A stretch of DNA of 64,000 nt from Nyssa sinensis. Lineage: Eukaryota > Streptophyta > Magnoliopsida > Cornales > Nyssaceae. The first letter of the stretch is position 1. Every line of letters begins with the position of its first letter. Positions 20,797 to 33,002 of this stretch are shown piece by piece. Under the pieces are notes generated by a model. The model was not told the DNA's origin and did not search any database. It was given only the letters and a program-made list of their open reading frames with translations. Position numbers and translations under genes: made by a program. The stretch spans positions 19,203,571-19,267,570 of the forward strand of contig CM018052.1 of the NCBI GenBank assembly GCA_008638375.1, given 5' to 3'.

Positions 20797-23700
20797 ATGA
20801 GGAGGGTTTGGAGCTCAACAAGAAGCAAATGGGTCTCCCTCTGTTTGCTTCTCGTGGCTCGTTTAGCTGCTGTTCTAGCAGAAGACGGAAACACGGCAGA
20901 TGGTATGTGTTCTCTGTTTCTCTCTCTACATTTGTTCTCCCTGTTCTTTTTCTCACTCTCAAGATCATTCATGCATTAGTGTTAGATCAGTCTCTTCTTC
21001 TATGGATTATTCTGTGGTGGGTTTTGTTATATATGAGATCTGATTATCATTATAGTGAAAAAATGCGTTTCTACTTTAATTTGTTCTCCAATGGGGGTAT
21101 ATTTAAAGCCTTTCATTGATGAAGACCATGTTTGTTGGGGGGTTTTAATTATGATTTCTGCAATTATGTTAAAGTAGTACCCACGGAAATCAGTTTCAAA
21201 ACTTGAAATTATATTTTGTGATGATATTAGTGAACACAAAATTTTGTTGAAATGCTAAATTTTACTACGGCCTGTTTGGATAGCCCATGAAATGGCATCA
21301 GTTAGTGTATAGGTATCACATTTTGCAAGTCTATTGGTTTTATATGTTAAAAGTCATTTCAAAAATCCATCAAATGATAAGGGTCGGCTAAATATAATTA
21401 ATTTGAGGCCTAAAATAAACCATCTTAAATACGACCTTTTCTTTTTTAATGCTTTATTTTATATATATATATATATATATAGATTATATTATTATAGTAT
21501 TTTTAATAGGAGAAATGTATATGTTTGTAAATAAATTTTAATAATAAAGTTCTTACATAATTAAATAATTATATAAATAAAATTGAATTCTTTTATGTGC
21601 ATTTTTTATAAAGTTAAACTTTTATTAACTTTAAACTTCTATTTGGATTATATTATAGACATGTAAAATTTAGAATATTTTGTATAAGTAGGGCCTAGAG
21701 TGATTATTTTGTTTGCTTAATGGTTGAGTCGCCTTGAAAATAATGAGGATCAATTTCTTATATTTGATTGCCTCTTCTTGTTAGGTGGTTTCAATTTTTT
21801 TTTTTATACAAGTAATATGAAAAGGGGAAATTGACTCGAACTAGTGCTCTTTGTATAGAAGAGATGAATATTTTCATGCCGGATAGGTTAACTTGCCTTG
21901 TTAAGGGGCTTCATGGTGGGGCATGAATTTTATGTTCCCCAATGTTTATGATTAAAAAAAAAAATGATTCAGTTTCCATTGACCTTCCAAATTAACCCTT
22001 ATTTATATTTTTTTCACCATTAAACAACTTTTTTTTTTAAATTAAATCTTGTGTTTGGTGACCATTTATTTTACTTGAATAGTCATGATTGTAGTCTTCC
22101 AGCATTCAGCACAATAGGCCCACCAATTCCATTCAATGAGTTGCGTGTGCTGGTTATCCTTTTCTAGCTCTCCCATGGCAGCTATGTTTGCCATTATCTT
22201 TAATTCTCGAGAAACGAGCAATTATTTGAATTTTCAAATTTAATAAAGAAAAAAGGTTAACTTGCGTCAGGAAACTCCCATCACCTAGAAGTTTGGGGAG
22301 TGTTTGATGGACAGAGTCTTACCGTTGGAAGTGAGAGGGTGATTTCATGACTTAAACTTGTGACAATTTTTTTTTTGTATTTTATAAGTAATGTATCCAG
22401 TCCATACCAACTCTTTTAAGTTCCCCCTGGTGCGTTTGTGGAACCATGATGTCTTTTTAATTGAGAAACACATAACTTCATAACTGGGCTATATTATTGG
22501 TGCCATGAATTTGAACAACTAAAATATTTAGTGAGTAACATTTCTGGGTGGGTTTATTGTTTGGTGTTTGGTAAGGAGTTTCTTTTACCTAACCCAAGTT
22601 TTTTTTTTTTTTTTTATATTCAAATTTATTGGATCCACCCAATTTTCAACTTGTTTTTCAATAAAAACTTATGTTATGATTTATAGAGATGCCTATTTAG
22701 CAAAATTTTAGGGTTAAAACACCTCTTCAAAAGATGCCTCTAGAGACATTAAAAAATATTTCTGGAAGAGATGCATGTATAAGCCTCTCAAAAAAAACAA
22801 AATTTTAGGTAAGAGTTGTCTTTATTGTCACAGTAGGTTTGAGAAATAATTTTAGAAGTGCATGAGTTTGATAAAATTGATTTTAAATGGCATGAGAGAG
22901 GATACAGACTTATGTTTGGTTATGGCCGGTGTTAGTTTTTGGATCAACCCATATGTGAATAAGATCTGTTAATTAGGGAATGGGCCTTGACCTATTTAAG
23001 TAGCTGATAAGATAAGTTTCTATCTTAATTCAAATACGTTTCTATCATGTATTGATAGATATCATTATTTTGAAGCGTAACAAAATTCTATATGTATCTA
23101 TAATAATATATGTGGTCTATGTAATATGGTTGTGAGATATAGTACACTTTTTTTCTCTAGTCCTTTCTTTCTTGTGGGTTTGGAACATGAAGATTGAAAG
23201 GGTAACTCTAGTAGTCAATCTTGCGTAACTTCGTGAAATTTGGAGACATACACGGAAGCCATAATTTAACGTTTGTCTCGTAACAACAAGTAATATACGA
23301 TTTACGGGTATCTTTCGCAACCAGCTATGACTTAACCCGTATCCATGCTATGTGCATTAAATATTTGCAGTACGAAATGTGCAGAACCATCATTCAAAGT
23401 GTGGGAAACAAATCAGGGAGGCCAATTAAGACATTATGTGGTCCTGTGCTGAAATTGTTACTTGTCATGTATAAATTGACCCAGTCAAGCTGGAGACTGG
23501 CAGGTCCTGATCTTGAAGAATCTTTAGGAATTTTCACACACACAAACAGTCACTGAAACTTACCTGTCATTGATGCTGTGGAGTGTTTGTATTACATATT
23601 TCTTTTTGGAAAGTCTAGCCAATTGCTAGGTTGATGGTTTAAATTCCTATCAACCTCCTCTTCCCTTGCCGGAATGGAACCTTACTCTTTCCTTTCGGAA

Positions 23701-26700
23701 TGAGGGGTACTGCCCTTTTCGGTGTCTGTAGTTATACTTTTCATGGTGATTGGTGGGAAATTGTGGTATGAAATTCTATCCATTCTTTTAGACTGGTAGA
23801 AATATGGATAGCTATTAATTTGCATAAGACCAAGCTGACATATGGGGTAGTTATGACTCTTATGACTACATCTAGATGCCTTGTGAACATGTCAAACCTT
23901 AGGGATCACTTAATTTGGAGGACACTTGTGGGGGATATCAAAATGAATAGTCTTGTCTGCACCAATTCTAGTTGTCTCCCACATTGTCAAGTAGGAGTTG
24001 GGTTTAAATTCTATGCTGTTCATCCTTGTGGAAGTTAACCCACTTTTTGAGTGCTAGGATTTGCTTATTGAACGTTTGAACACATAAATTTTCTTGTTTT
24101 GGGAAGCTTTTAACACAAAGATGTTTAAGAATGTTTTGTGAACATATTTTGGGAAGCTCTTAACTTTTACATGTAGAGCAATCTGTGCAAGCTAGGGTAT
24201 AAGCCCCACAAACAAACTTTTCCTTTCAAATTTGAAGTTTTCTTCCATTTTATTTTATTTTATTTATTATTATTAGTATAATTATTGTTGGGGTAAATTA
24301 CGATTTCCAGCTTTAATTTGCACCCAATTTTAATTTAAGTCCATCTTCTTTCTATTGTTGCAATGTTCTCCTCTTAGTTTTGACCACTTTTCAATTTATT
24401 CCTTCCGTTCATTCCATCCATTTCCATCCATCTAATGTAGACGGAAAAGTCTTTTTATTTCCACTTTAGCCCATTTCCCTCTCAACCAATCTAGAATGCG
24501 TTTCTGTTTCTGTTCCGCACTTCCTTGAGTGGGTGTTTGGAAGGAAAAACAAAAAAAGAAAGATAATTTAGAGTTATGTTTTTACATTTGGGAAAGTAAG
24601 TTGGTATGTGTTGGGAGTTGTTTCTTAAGCGTAAATTAGAATGACTTTTGTAGGCCTTGTAGCTTTTGTAGTGTTGTTTGCTAGTTACACTTCATTTACC
24701 TGAAATATTATTTTTTTTAATTAAATTATGAATATTAAACACTCACCACTGTTGCCTTTCCTCGTTTAGAAAACGCGGTGATTGTAAAAAAAGTGGATTA
24801 GGCAATTCGAGTGGACTTGCTATTTTTAGACAGTAAAAAAAAGTAACTCAGTTACGCGTGAAGTGATAAAGTGGGTTTTTGGTAAAAAGCAGAATTTGGG
24901 AGTGACCCATTTTGATTGGGATTTGTTGTGTAATATGGACGGTGATCGCGGCAGGGGGACAACTTTCTCTCGGTCTCTGTGACGATCGGCGCCCAAAAAG
25001 AAGCGCCCAAAGGTCAGGGACCCACGCGCCTGATGCGGCCGCGGGGGACGACTCTCTTTTTTCTCTTTCATACTGTTTCCCATCACATCTTCATCCGCTA
25101 CACGCCAAATGAGATATGCTTGAATCTCTACACCTGAGCTTTGTCTTGCTGTCTCATCTTTTGAAATTTTTTCATCTTTGATTTGATTTGATTGATAATT
25201 TATAATAAAGTAATATTAATTTTATTTTTATATTTTATTAAAAATATTTATTTTTTTGAATTGATAATATTATATTAATTAAATATTACATAATAATATA
25301 ATATTATACATCTGCGTACGGAAAATATTCATTAGGAAAGTCTTAATGATAAAATCAAAGCTGAGGTGGGCCATGGCAAAATTATACATTAGCATTGCTA
25401 ATTGTGTCAAATTGTTATCTTTTGATATTTTTATTTTAGTGAAAAAATATCTTTTTTTTGGCGTAAAAATTATTTTTCTCTTCGCTGCAGCTCCACGAAC
25501 ACTATTGTACATGCTCTTTAGACTCATGTGGATTTGAGTCTTTATAATTTGTGACTTATCATTGTGAAAAAGTCCCAAAGCACGCCTGTTTGTAATCATG
25601 TATTTTACTGATTTGTACAGAAAAGGGATGCCAAAGGACTCTTGTGGGTCCCAAACTTTTGGCTGATTTAACAGCGGTCTGATCATGCAGGTCTACTGAA
25701 CAACGGGGATTTCGAGACATCACCATCAGGCGGCTTCTCAAACGACGGTCTCGGAGATGGGCCCGTCACAGTCCCTAGCTGGAAGTCAAACGGCACCGTG
25801 GAACTAGTGGAATCTGGGCAAAAACAGGGTGCGATGTTCCTCATCGTACCACAAGGTACACACGCAGTGAGATTGGGCAACGACGCTGAGATCAGCCAAG
25901 GGGCCAAAGTCGAAAAAGGCACGCTCTATTCCATCACTTTCGGTGCCGCCCGCACCTGCGCTCAGTTAGAGTCACTAAACGTGTCCGTGCCACCGGCGTC
26001 ACAGACCATTGATTTGCAGACTCTGTATAATGTTCAGGGCTGGGATTCGTACGCGTGGGCGTTTCAAGCAGAGGAGGATAATGTTGAGGTGATATTTAGG
26101 AACCCTGGGATGGAGGATGACCCCACTTGTGGACCCATCATTGACGATATTGCAATCAAGAAGCTTTTCACCCCTGATAGACCCAAAGGTATATAACTGA
26201 TCGATCATCCACTAAAATATGTTTGTTACTGGGTCCCAACTAATGTAGATTCTTTAACAACAATGCTGCAAAGTTTTTTTTTTTATTTAAAAGTCTTTTT
26301 AGTTATATATTAATTATACATTAAATTATGAGAGTGGTGTGTAAGGTCATTGTGACTTAAATTTACATTAAAATTTGAGTAAAAATTTCATTTGAATTTG
26401 ATGTTTTTTTTTATTAGTTCTTTATAAATTTAAGTTTATAAATAATATGATGAAATAGATATAAATTCTCGTATTTAAAGCCTAGCAAACCTCAACAGTG
26501 GCTTACAGAATTTAGTGATGATGTCAAATTGCTCACTACTAGTTACTCATTACGATATTGTTTGCAGACAATGCAGTACTTAATGGTGATTTTGAAGAAG
26601 GCCCGTGGATGTTCAGAAATGCTTCACTAGGAGTTTTACTCCCCACCAACCTCGATGAAGAAACATCGTCGTTGCCCGGTTGGATAGTTGAATCGAACAG

Positions 26701-27163
26701 GGCTGTCCGTTACATCGACTCTTACCATTTCACAGTCCCAGGAGGCAAACGTGCCGTTGAGTTGCTCTCCGGTAAGGAAGGTATAATCTCCCAAATGGTT
26801 GAAACCACACCGAACAAGCAATACAGATTGACCTTCTCTTTGGGCCATGCTGGGGACTCATGCAAGCAACCACTTGCAGTAATGGCTTATGCTGGAGATC
26901 AAGCACAAAGCATCCATTACACGCCCAATGCCAATGCCAGCTTCCAGACTGCTAATCTGAACTTCACTGCCAAGGCCGAGAGGACGCGCGTTGCATTTTG
27001 CAGCGTGTATTATAACACGAGAAGTGATGATCAGAGCTCTCTGTGTGGGCCGGTGGTGGATGATGTGAGGGTGGCAGTGTCACGATCTAATAGAAATCGG
27101 CTTGGAGGGTTAAGATTAATGTTTGGCTTAGGGTATGTGCTGTGTGTTTTGGTTTTGGTTTAG
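20797..27163 (+). CDS. DUF642 cell-wall protein (three exons, 399 aa)
   Basis: Exons 20797-20902, 25691-26188 and 26568-27163 (106 + 498 + 596 nt), all with GT..AG borders; joined frame 399 codons plus TAG. Residues 1-28 are a signal peptide (MRRVWSS..., LCLLLVARLAAVLA). Two DUF642/galactose-binding-like repeats follow: the first opens DGLLNNGDFE and has VELVESGQKQGAMFLIVP, HAVRLGND, AARTCAQLESL and NPGMEDDPTCGPIIDDIAIK; the second opens DNAVLNGDFEEGPW and has SLPGWIVESNRAVRYID, LSFxLGHAGD-type FSLGHAGDSCKQPL and SSLCGPVVDDV. The paired Cys and the C-G-P-(I/V)-(I/V)-D-D box are family hallmarks. The end (GLRLMFGLGYVLCVLVLV) is hydrophobic, as in the subgroup predicted to be GPI-anchored. Family members are plant-specific wall proteins reported to interact with pectin-modifying enzymes; the exact role here is not known. 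Alone on its strand; intron 1 is unusually long (4,788 bp). Confidence 0.95.
20903..24940 (+). other. DUF642 intron 1, main part
   Basis: AT-rich intron sequence from the GT donor at 20903, with TA repeats near 21,462-21,481 and several short poly(T) runs. Frames such as 23350-23556 and 23820-24038 have no family resemblance and are treated as chance. No inserted element with clear ends was found. Confidence 0.6.
24941..25060 (+). promoter_or_regulatory. GC-rich island inside DUF642 intron 1
   Basis: About 120 bases with many CpG (GGTGATCGCGGCAGGGGGAC, a GCGGCCGC at 25035-25042) in otherwise AT-rich intron, 630 bases before exon 2, followed by a CT-rich run. It could be an internal promoter or leader, or a captured GC-rich fragment. 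The role is inference only. Confidence 0.3.
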
Positions 27164-29379
27164 GTTTCGGCTTTGGGTATGTTTGGTTAGCTCAGATGTT
27201 TGCATCGTACGTTTCATATGGTCAAGGCATGGGAATGAAGGTAAACAATGTACCCATGTCTATGTACGTTGTATTGTATGCTTCACAGTTTTTAGTTTTA
27301 TTACAAGAAATGGGCATGGTTGGATTTTGGGTTGGATTTTGGGTTGGAGTTGGCCCCTAAAGTTAATTACCATGAGAGAAACCTAAAACTTTTTGTGCGC
27401 GCGGCTTATCTTAAAAAAAAAAAAAAAACAATACCTAATTCTAAACTTGGTAAGAGAAATTTTTTTTTTTTTTTTTTGTACATGTCTTAACTAATTTTTG
27501 TCACATATATAAAGCATGTGTTTTTTTAATTTAATTTAATTTTTATTTTTTAGTTAAAATTAAATAATCACATAATATACATGTGATATTATGTATGACA
27601 TTTTAACATTGTAATGTGTAGGTTAGTAGGAGGATGTTTTTCTATCTACTATTCAATATTACAATTTATAAAACTCATAATCTCAAAATTAATTGTTTTA
27701 TCAAAAAGTTAAGATAATGTTTGGTAAATTTTTTTACAATTTTTATTGCCTTTTCTAAAGGAAAAGGTAAAAAATGTGTATTTGATAATTATTTTTAAAA
27801 TGAGGTAAATTATATTAACATCTTTTGAGATTTCTGATAATTATATTGTTATTTTTTGAATTTTTTGAAATTGCAAAGACTTTTTTAATTTTATCTGATA
27901 AATTATAAATATTTCTATTTAATTAATTTTTTTCTTTTAAAATGACAAAATTGTTATTTTATGATTTTTTTTTTTTTGAATTTTTTTTGCATTTTGATTA
28001 ATTTTTTCTAGTTCTTTTGAAAAATTTTTAATATAAAAATAAATGTATGATAAATAATTTATTTTCATTTTATATATAAAAAATATTTTAATCAATATTT
28101 ATTTAAAAATAAAAAATGGTCAAAATTAAAAAAATGCACACAAAAAAAACATGAAAAAAGTAGTTTTATCATTTTGAAAAAGAAAAATAACTGAATGGGA
28201 GTATTTTTAGTTTGTCAAGTAAAATATGAGAAGTCAATGTAATTTCAGAAATTTTGGGCAGATCAACGTAATTGTTAGAAATAATGGGAGGTTAGTATAA
28301 TTTATCCTTTAAAATGTTATTTTAATTTTTTTGGTATGTCTATTAATTAGATATATTGGTATTTAAATATGTATAAGAGCATGTAAAGAAATTTATATGT
28401 AAAAAAAATTAAATTTTCTTTCCTAGCATCAATTTCTTTTTTCATGTGAATAAGAAAAAGGTACTTAAAAAAGAGTAGGAATAATTACTTTACCTCCTTA
28501 AATTACCTAATAATTACAAGGAATTCTCTAATATTCTATAAAATTATATCGAGCTCTCATTTGTTATACTAATAATATATAAATTACTTTCTTCGTATAA
28601 AATTTGTCATTAATAGTATTAAGGTTTGAATCAATTTTTTATATGGCTAAAATACTCTTATATATTATCCTGATCTTCTCTATATTTTCAGATTATAATA
28701 GAAGTTCCTATAATTATCACATATCATAAAAGAAGTTAATTTAATTATTTATAAAGATAAATAAGTAAATTCATGATTTTCATTAACATCTGTTCTCGAC
28801 AATTCTAATAGAGGAAGTCAGTGTAATATCATAAATCACAGAAAATTCTAGCAAGGAAGATCAATGTAATGTCAGAAATCATAAGAAAAATTTATACAAT
28901 TGATTGATATCGTAAGAAATGTCGGTATAATTATTCGTAGAAATTATAGCATGTACAATTTAAAATTTTTAAATGTCTTAAATTGATAAAAAGTTCAACA
29001 AATCCTTGCCGCATGATTATATTATACAACAAATAGACTCTGGATAATTTAACAAATCCTTGGATGCAATTCATTGTTTAGAAACCCAAACCGTTTCAAG
29101 AACAGAAAAAAAGACCGGGTCATGAGTCACTAGTTCAACCATCGGATTAACCGAAAACGAACCGTAATATTATAAATAAATATATATATTTATTAATTTT
29201 AATAATATATAAGAATATATGTATCAAAACAATATTTCAGCTTTTAAAATATAATATTAAAAATTAAAAATATTTAGTTTAAATATAAAGATTTCATATT
29301 TCAAAGATAAAATAAACATGATTTCAAACTTATAATAATAAATAATCAATTTAAAATTCACAAATAACAATATATGTTA
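27164..29379. other. DUF642 3' flank and AT-rich spacer
   Basis: The first ~250 bases are probably 3' UTR (open frames at 27135-27386 are repeats of GGTTTGGGTTT-like text). Beyond about 27,410 there are poly(A) and poly(T) runs and very AT-rich DNA with no gene or clear element. 29,090-29,170 (CAAACCG, ACCGGGTCATGAGTCA) looks like DNA-transposon debris. Confidence 0.5.
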
Positions 29380-29381
29380 TA

Positions 29382-29641
29382 CTCCCTCCGTCCCGAATTA
29401 ATTGTCCATTTAAAAAAAATCAACTTTTTATTTTAGACAATCATTTAATACTTTTACACTTGATTAAGAGGATAAATTTACAAAACTAACCTTCATTTAC
29501 ATTGAGTAGTACATTCACATTAAATTTGTGAGGATAATTTAAAAATTTTATAATTATTTATACATTAATTTTTTAAATAAGACTTTTATTATGAGACATC
29601 TCAAAATAAAATAAGAAATTTTTAATTCGAAACGGATAGAG
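29382..29641. mobile_element. Stowaway-type MITE
   Basis: Terminal inverted repeats CTCCCTCCGTCCCGAATTAA (left) and, on the other strand, CTCTATCCGTTTCGAATTAA (right), flanked by TA on both sides (29380-29381, 29642-29643). Size 260 bp with an AT-rich centre. These are the defining marks of Tc1/mariner-derived Stowaway MITEs. Confidence 0.9.
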
Positions 29642-29787
29642 TACGTAATGTTACAAAAGTACTGAATACGAAGAAATTTCGTGGCTTTAAAGCTCTCGAG
29701 TCACTTTTTTGGCTAGGATACAAGAGAAACTTGTGTGGCTTTTAAAACACATAATCAATCCATTCGAAATACAAGCAGTATTCTGTC

Positions 29788-29840
29788 GTCCCACATCGAA
29801 TGAATAGGGAAAGCCTACAGATTAAGGGGATCTATAAAAC
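29788..29840 (+). promoter_or_regulatory. snRNA-type promoter: USE plus TATA box
   Basis: GTCCCACATCG at 29788-29798 is an exact match to the plant upstream sequence element of snRNA genes. TATAAAA lies at 29833-29839, leaving 34 bases between them. In plants this longer spacing marks pol II snRNA/snoRNA promoters, while about 10 bases less marks pol III ones. The start would fall near 29,862. No U1, U2, U4, U5 or U6 sequence is recognised after it, so the RNA is unknown or lost. Confidence 0.5.
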
Positions 29841-29991
29841 GGCCCCATCAATGGTACTTGCAAGACCCCCTGCCAGATAAGCGCATTTTAACATAAAAGA
29901 ATTGAAATTTTATTACTGTGGCCTGTGTGGTTCTCTTAAAACCGTTACCGTTACCGATTTAATTGGATTCGTCCACGGATTTTTAAAACAT

Positions 29992-30300
29992 TGTTGCAAT
30001 TAAGTGTGTACAAAAAAATCAAAAATTATAGACTCAAATAAATCTAACCTGAACCCGACCCAATGGGGTTGGTTGGTTGCTTCTAAAAAACCTTAACCCG
30101 AGCAATGGGTTGGTTGGTTTGATTTTAAAAGAATTAAAATTGGCTCGGTTTTAGAATCAATTAAATTTGTGGTTTACGAGTTTTTAAAACATTAACATTG
30201 TTGCAATTAGGTGTGTACAAAAAAATTAAAAATTATAGAATTGAACAAATCCAACTTGAACCCGGCCCAATGGGGTTGGTTGGTTCAATTTTTAAAAAAT
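29992..30300 (+). repeat. Direct repeat of ~100 bp, spaced by ~105 bp
   Basis: TTGCAATTA(A/G)GTGTGTACAA followed by AAATTATAGA and CCCAATGGGGTTGGTTGG occurs at about 29992-30090 and again at about 30197-30292. Probably part of a decayed DNA element. Confidence 0.75.
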
Positions 30301-30405
30301 TAAAATTGGTTTGGTTCTAGAATCAGATTGATTTCAGTTTAAACTTCAAGTAAACTAAATTGATTCGAAAATTGAACTCTTAATAATTTTTTTTTAATAA
30401 AAAAA

Positions 30406-30406
30406 T

Positions 30407-30451
<45 letters not shown>
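30406..30451. repeat. (CA)n(TA)n microsatellite
   Basis: A CA run to 30430 passes directly into a TA run to 30451. Confidence 0.95.
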
Positions 30452-31069
30452 CTCAATAATTTCTTTAGGGAGATATGAGATATAAGAAAGAAAAAGAAAG
30501 ATTTGTCCTTCAGAATGAATTAATCTAAATGAGCATTAAGAGAGAGAACTGACACATTTAGAGAAAGAACAGAGCTGATAGTACATTTGAGAAAATATTG
30601 AGGAGGGAGTGAGAGAGAGATCAATAATTACTTAGCAAATACAAGATTAAAATGACAAACTCTAGATGGTTAACAAATAAGTATGTTGATGAATTTAGAA
30701 TCGACCATAATATAAAGTTGCAGTAGTTTTAAGATAGAGTGACAAACGACTTTGTGGTTGGTATATTTAGGAACCAAGCATACAAAAGTAAAGTTAAGGC
30801 ACTTGAGAAAATTTATGGATCATTTTTGAGTAATATAGATAGTTGGGAGACTATTATTTGAACATACAAAGACAAAAGCCCATGAGCATATGTATTGTCA
30901 AAACAAATTGGATGGCAATTTTGAAAGAAATGGTGCAATCTCACATAGATTTGAGAGAATCTACATTTGTCTAGTTGGTTGCAAGAAGAAGGGGTTTTTA
31001 GTTGGATGCATGCCCATAATTGAATTGGATGGTTGTCACTTAATTGGTTTATGTGGGGGTAGTTCTAAG

Positions 31070-31584
31070 TAGGAATGACAACGGGGCGAGTTTGGGGCGG
31101 AGTGATCCTTCCCTAATCTCGACCTGTTTATATTTTTCATCCCCGACCTTGCCCTGTTTAGAGATTTACCCGACTCCGACCCTATTTATATTCCTCGATT
31201 TCACTCCACCCCAAATTCCGATATATATATTTTTTTAAGTAAGTTAAAACTTTTATTTTGATAAGTAAATTATTTTTTTGCCAAAATAACTAATACAAAA
31301 AAACATACGAGTGTGATATGAAAAAACTTAAAATTAATTTTATATAGTGTTATTTATTGATAAATATAGTGTATATAAAAATAAATAAATAAAACTTAAT
31401 ATATAAACGGGGCGAGGTCGGGACAGGGTGACCATTCTCCGAACCCGACGGAGTTCTAAAAGTCATACCCCAATCCCGTCCCAACCCCGTTTATGAGCAC
31501 CCTATATCCGTCCCATTAGGAGCGAGGTAGGGCGGGGCGGGGCGGGGTCGGTTCCCGATGGAGCGAGACAAATTGCCATTCCTA
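31070..31584. mobile_element. hAT-type MITE in the MULE
   Basis: Ends TAGGAATGACAACGGGGCGA (left) and, reversed, TAGGAATGGCAATTTGTCTC (right). Flanks GTTCTAAG (31062-31069) and GTTGTAAG (31585-31592) form an 8-bp target duplication with one change, as hAT elements make. Both ends are rich in GGGGCGGG-like text; the middle is AT-rich. No coding capacity. Confidence 0.9.
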
Positions 31585-32007
31585 GTTGTAAGTAACAGTT
31601 GGGAGAGATGGTAATGACCAAATGTTTCAAATTGCATATGTTGGTGTTGAAGGGGAGACTAAAGACGCATCAGTCATTGTTTCTTGAATTGTTACTAAAG
31701 GACATTAGACTTGTTGATCAATACAAGTGGACCTTTATTTCTAATCAGTAGAAGATAGTTAATTACTTATTTTAACAATCTAATATATTAGTTAAAGTCT
31801 ATTATTAATCACTTCTTTTAAAAACTTGTAATTACACTAAATGCAAGGACTTATTCCATCAATTGATTTAGTTATGCTAGGGGTGAATCATAAGTTCTGT
31901 TGCAGGAATATATACTCTTAAGTTCAGCAAAATTTACAGAAGAGTCTTACTGAAACACCTATTATGGGATGCAACAAAATCAACCTTTTTTTATTTTTTA
32001 TTTTGAC

Positions 32008-32858
32008 TAGGCTTGGCAAAACGGGTGCGTTGGGTTGGTTTGGGCGGGTTGTAAACGGGTCGAGTCATACACGGGTTGGATCCATAATTGACCCGAATTG
32101 TTCGGGTCGAATACGGGTCGGGTCATAAATGGGTCGAGTCAACCCGGATTTGACCTGCTACCCGACTAACAAAATTCATCATGTTTTTCTGTTAAAACAT
32201 ATTAGATTCCATGAATAAGTAAATTTGATTCTGTATTTAAATTTTTTCAAATTTGATATGTATTTTGAGTTTCCGTTGAAAATAAATTTTTGAATATTTT
32301 GACTTAATAGTTACAAATCATAGTCCTTTAGAAAGAGAACAGCAGAGGAAGGCCTTGGGTTTTAAAGTTATATTTGGATTTAAGCTTCTTTGTATTTCTT
32401 GATTGCATCAGTAACTGTATATACACACATTACTATTCAATAATTACTTACATATGTGTGTATACATCGGAAAAAATATTCAATCTTATTTTCGATCTAT
32501 CAGGTTGCTCTGTCGTCCTCTAATTCTGGGGCATGATGATTTAATTTTGTTTTATAATTTATTGTATATATTAATTTTGTTTTATAATTTATTGTATATG
32601 TTTTAGTATTTTGTTTTTTTCTAAATGGAGATATAAATTATATATAAATAGGGATATATATATATATATATATTCTTATACTATTTTATTATTTTTCATT
32701 CTCAACCCGTCAAACACCCATATTCAACTCGTATTGACCCGCTAAATTGACGGGTTCCTTATTACCCAACCCGTTTATGACCCGTTAACTAAATGGACGG
32801 GTTGATATTGGGCGGGTTAGGGCGGGTTGACGGATTTGGATAACATTTGCCACCTCTA
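32008..32858. mobile_element. hAT-type MITE in the MULE, perfect 8-bp duplication
   Basis: Ends TAGGCTTGGCAAAACGGGT (left) and, reversed, TAGAGGTGGCAAATGTTATC (right). ATTTTGAC stands on both sides (32000-32007 and 32859-32866). Near both ends are many ACCCG/CGGGT repeats. 851 bp, no transposase. Confidence 0.95.
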
Positions 32859-33002
32859 ATTTTGACATTAAAATGGGAGAGCTAAAGAAAGTAGACCCTA
32901 GTATATACATTAGTGGTGTAGACATGTATTTAGCACTCATCCAAAGTTTGCTCTGCTCTCAAACATGTTAGAGGCATTCAGTGTCTATATTTAAAGGTTA
33001 GG

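Noticed and set aside
25279..26208. Minus-strand open frames over DUF642 exon 2 and its flank
   Set aside because: Shadows of the real exon on the other strand; no domain and no splice logic.
26636..26848. Minus-strand frame over DUF642 exon 3
   Set aside because: Antisense shadow of a conserved coding exon.
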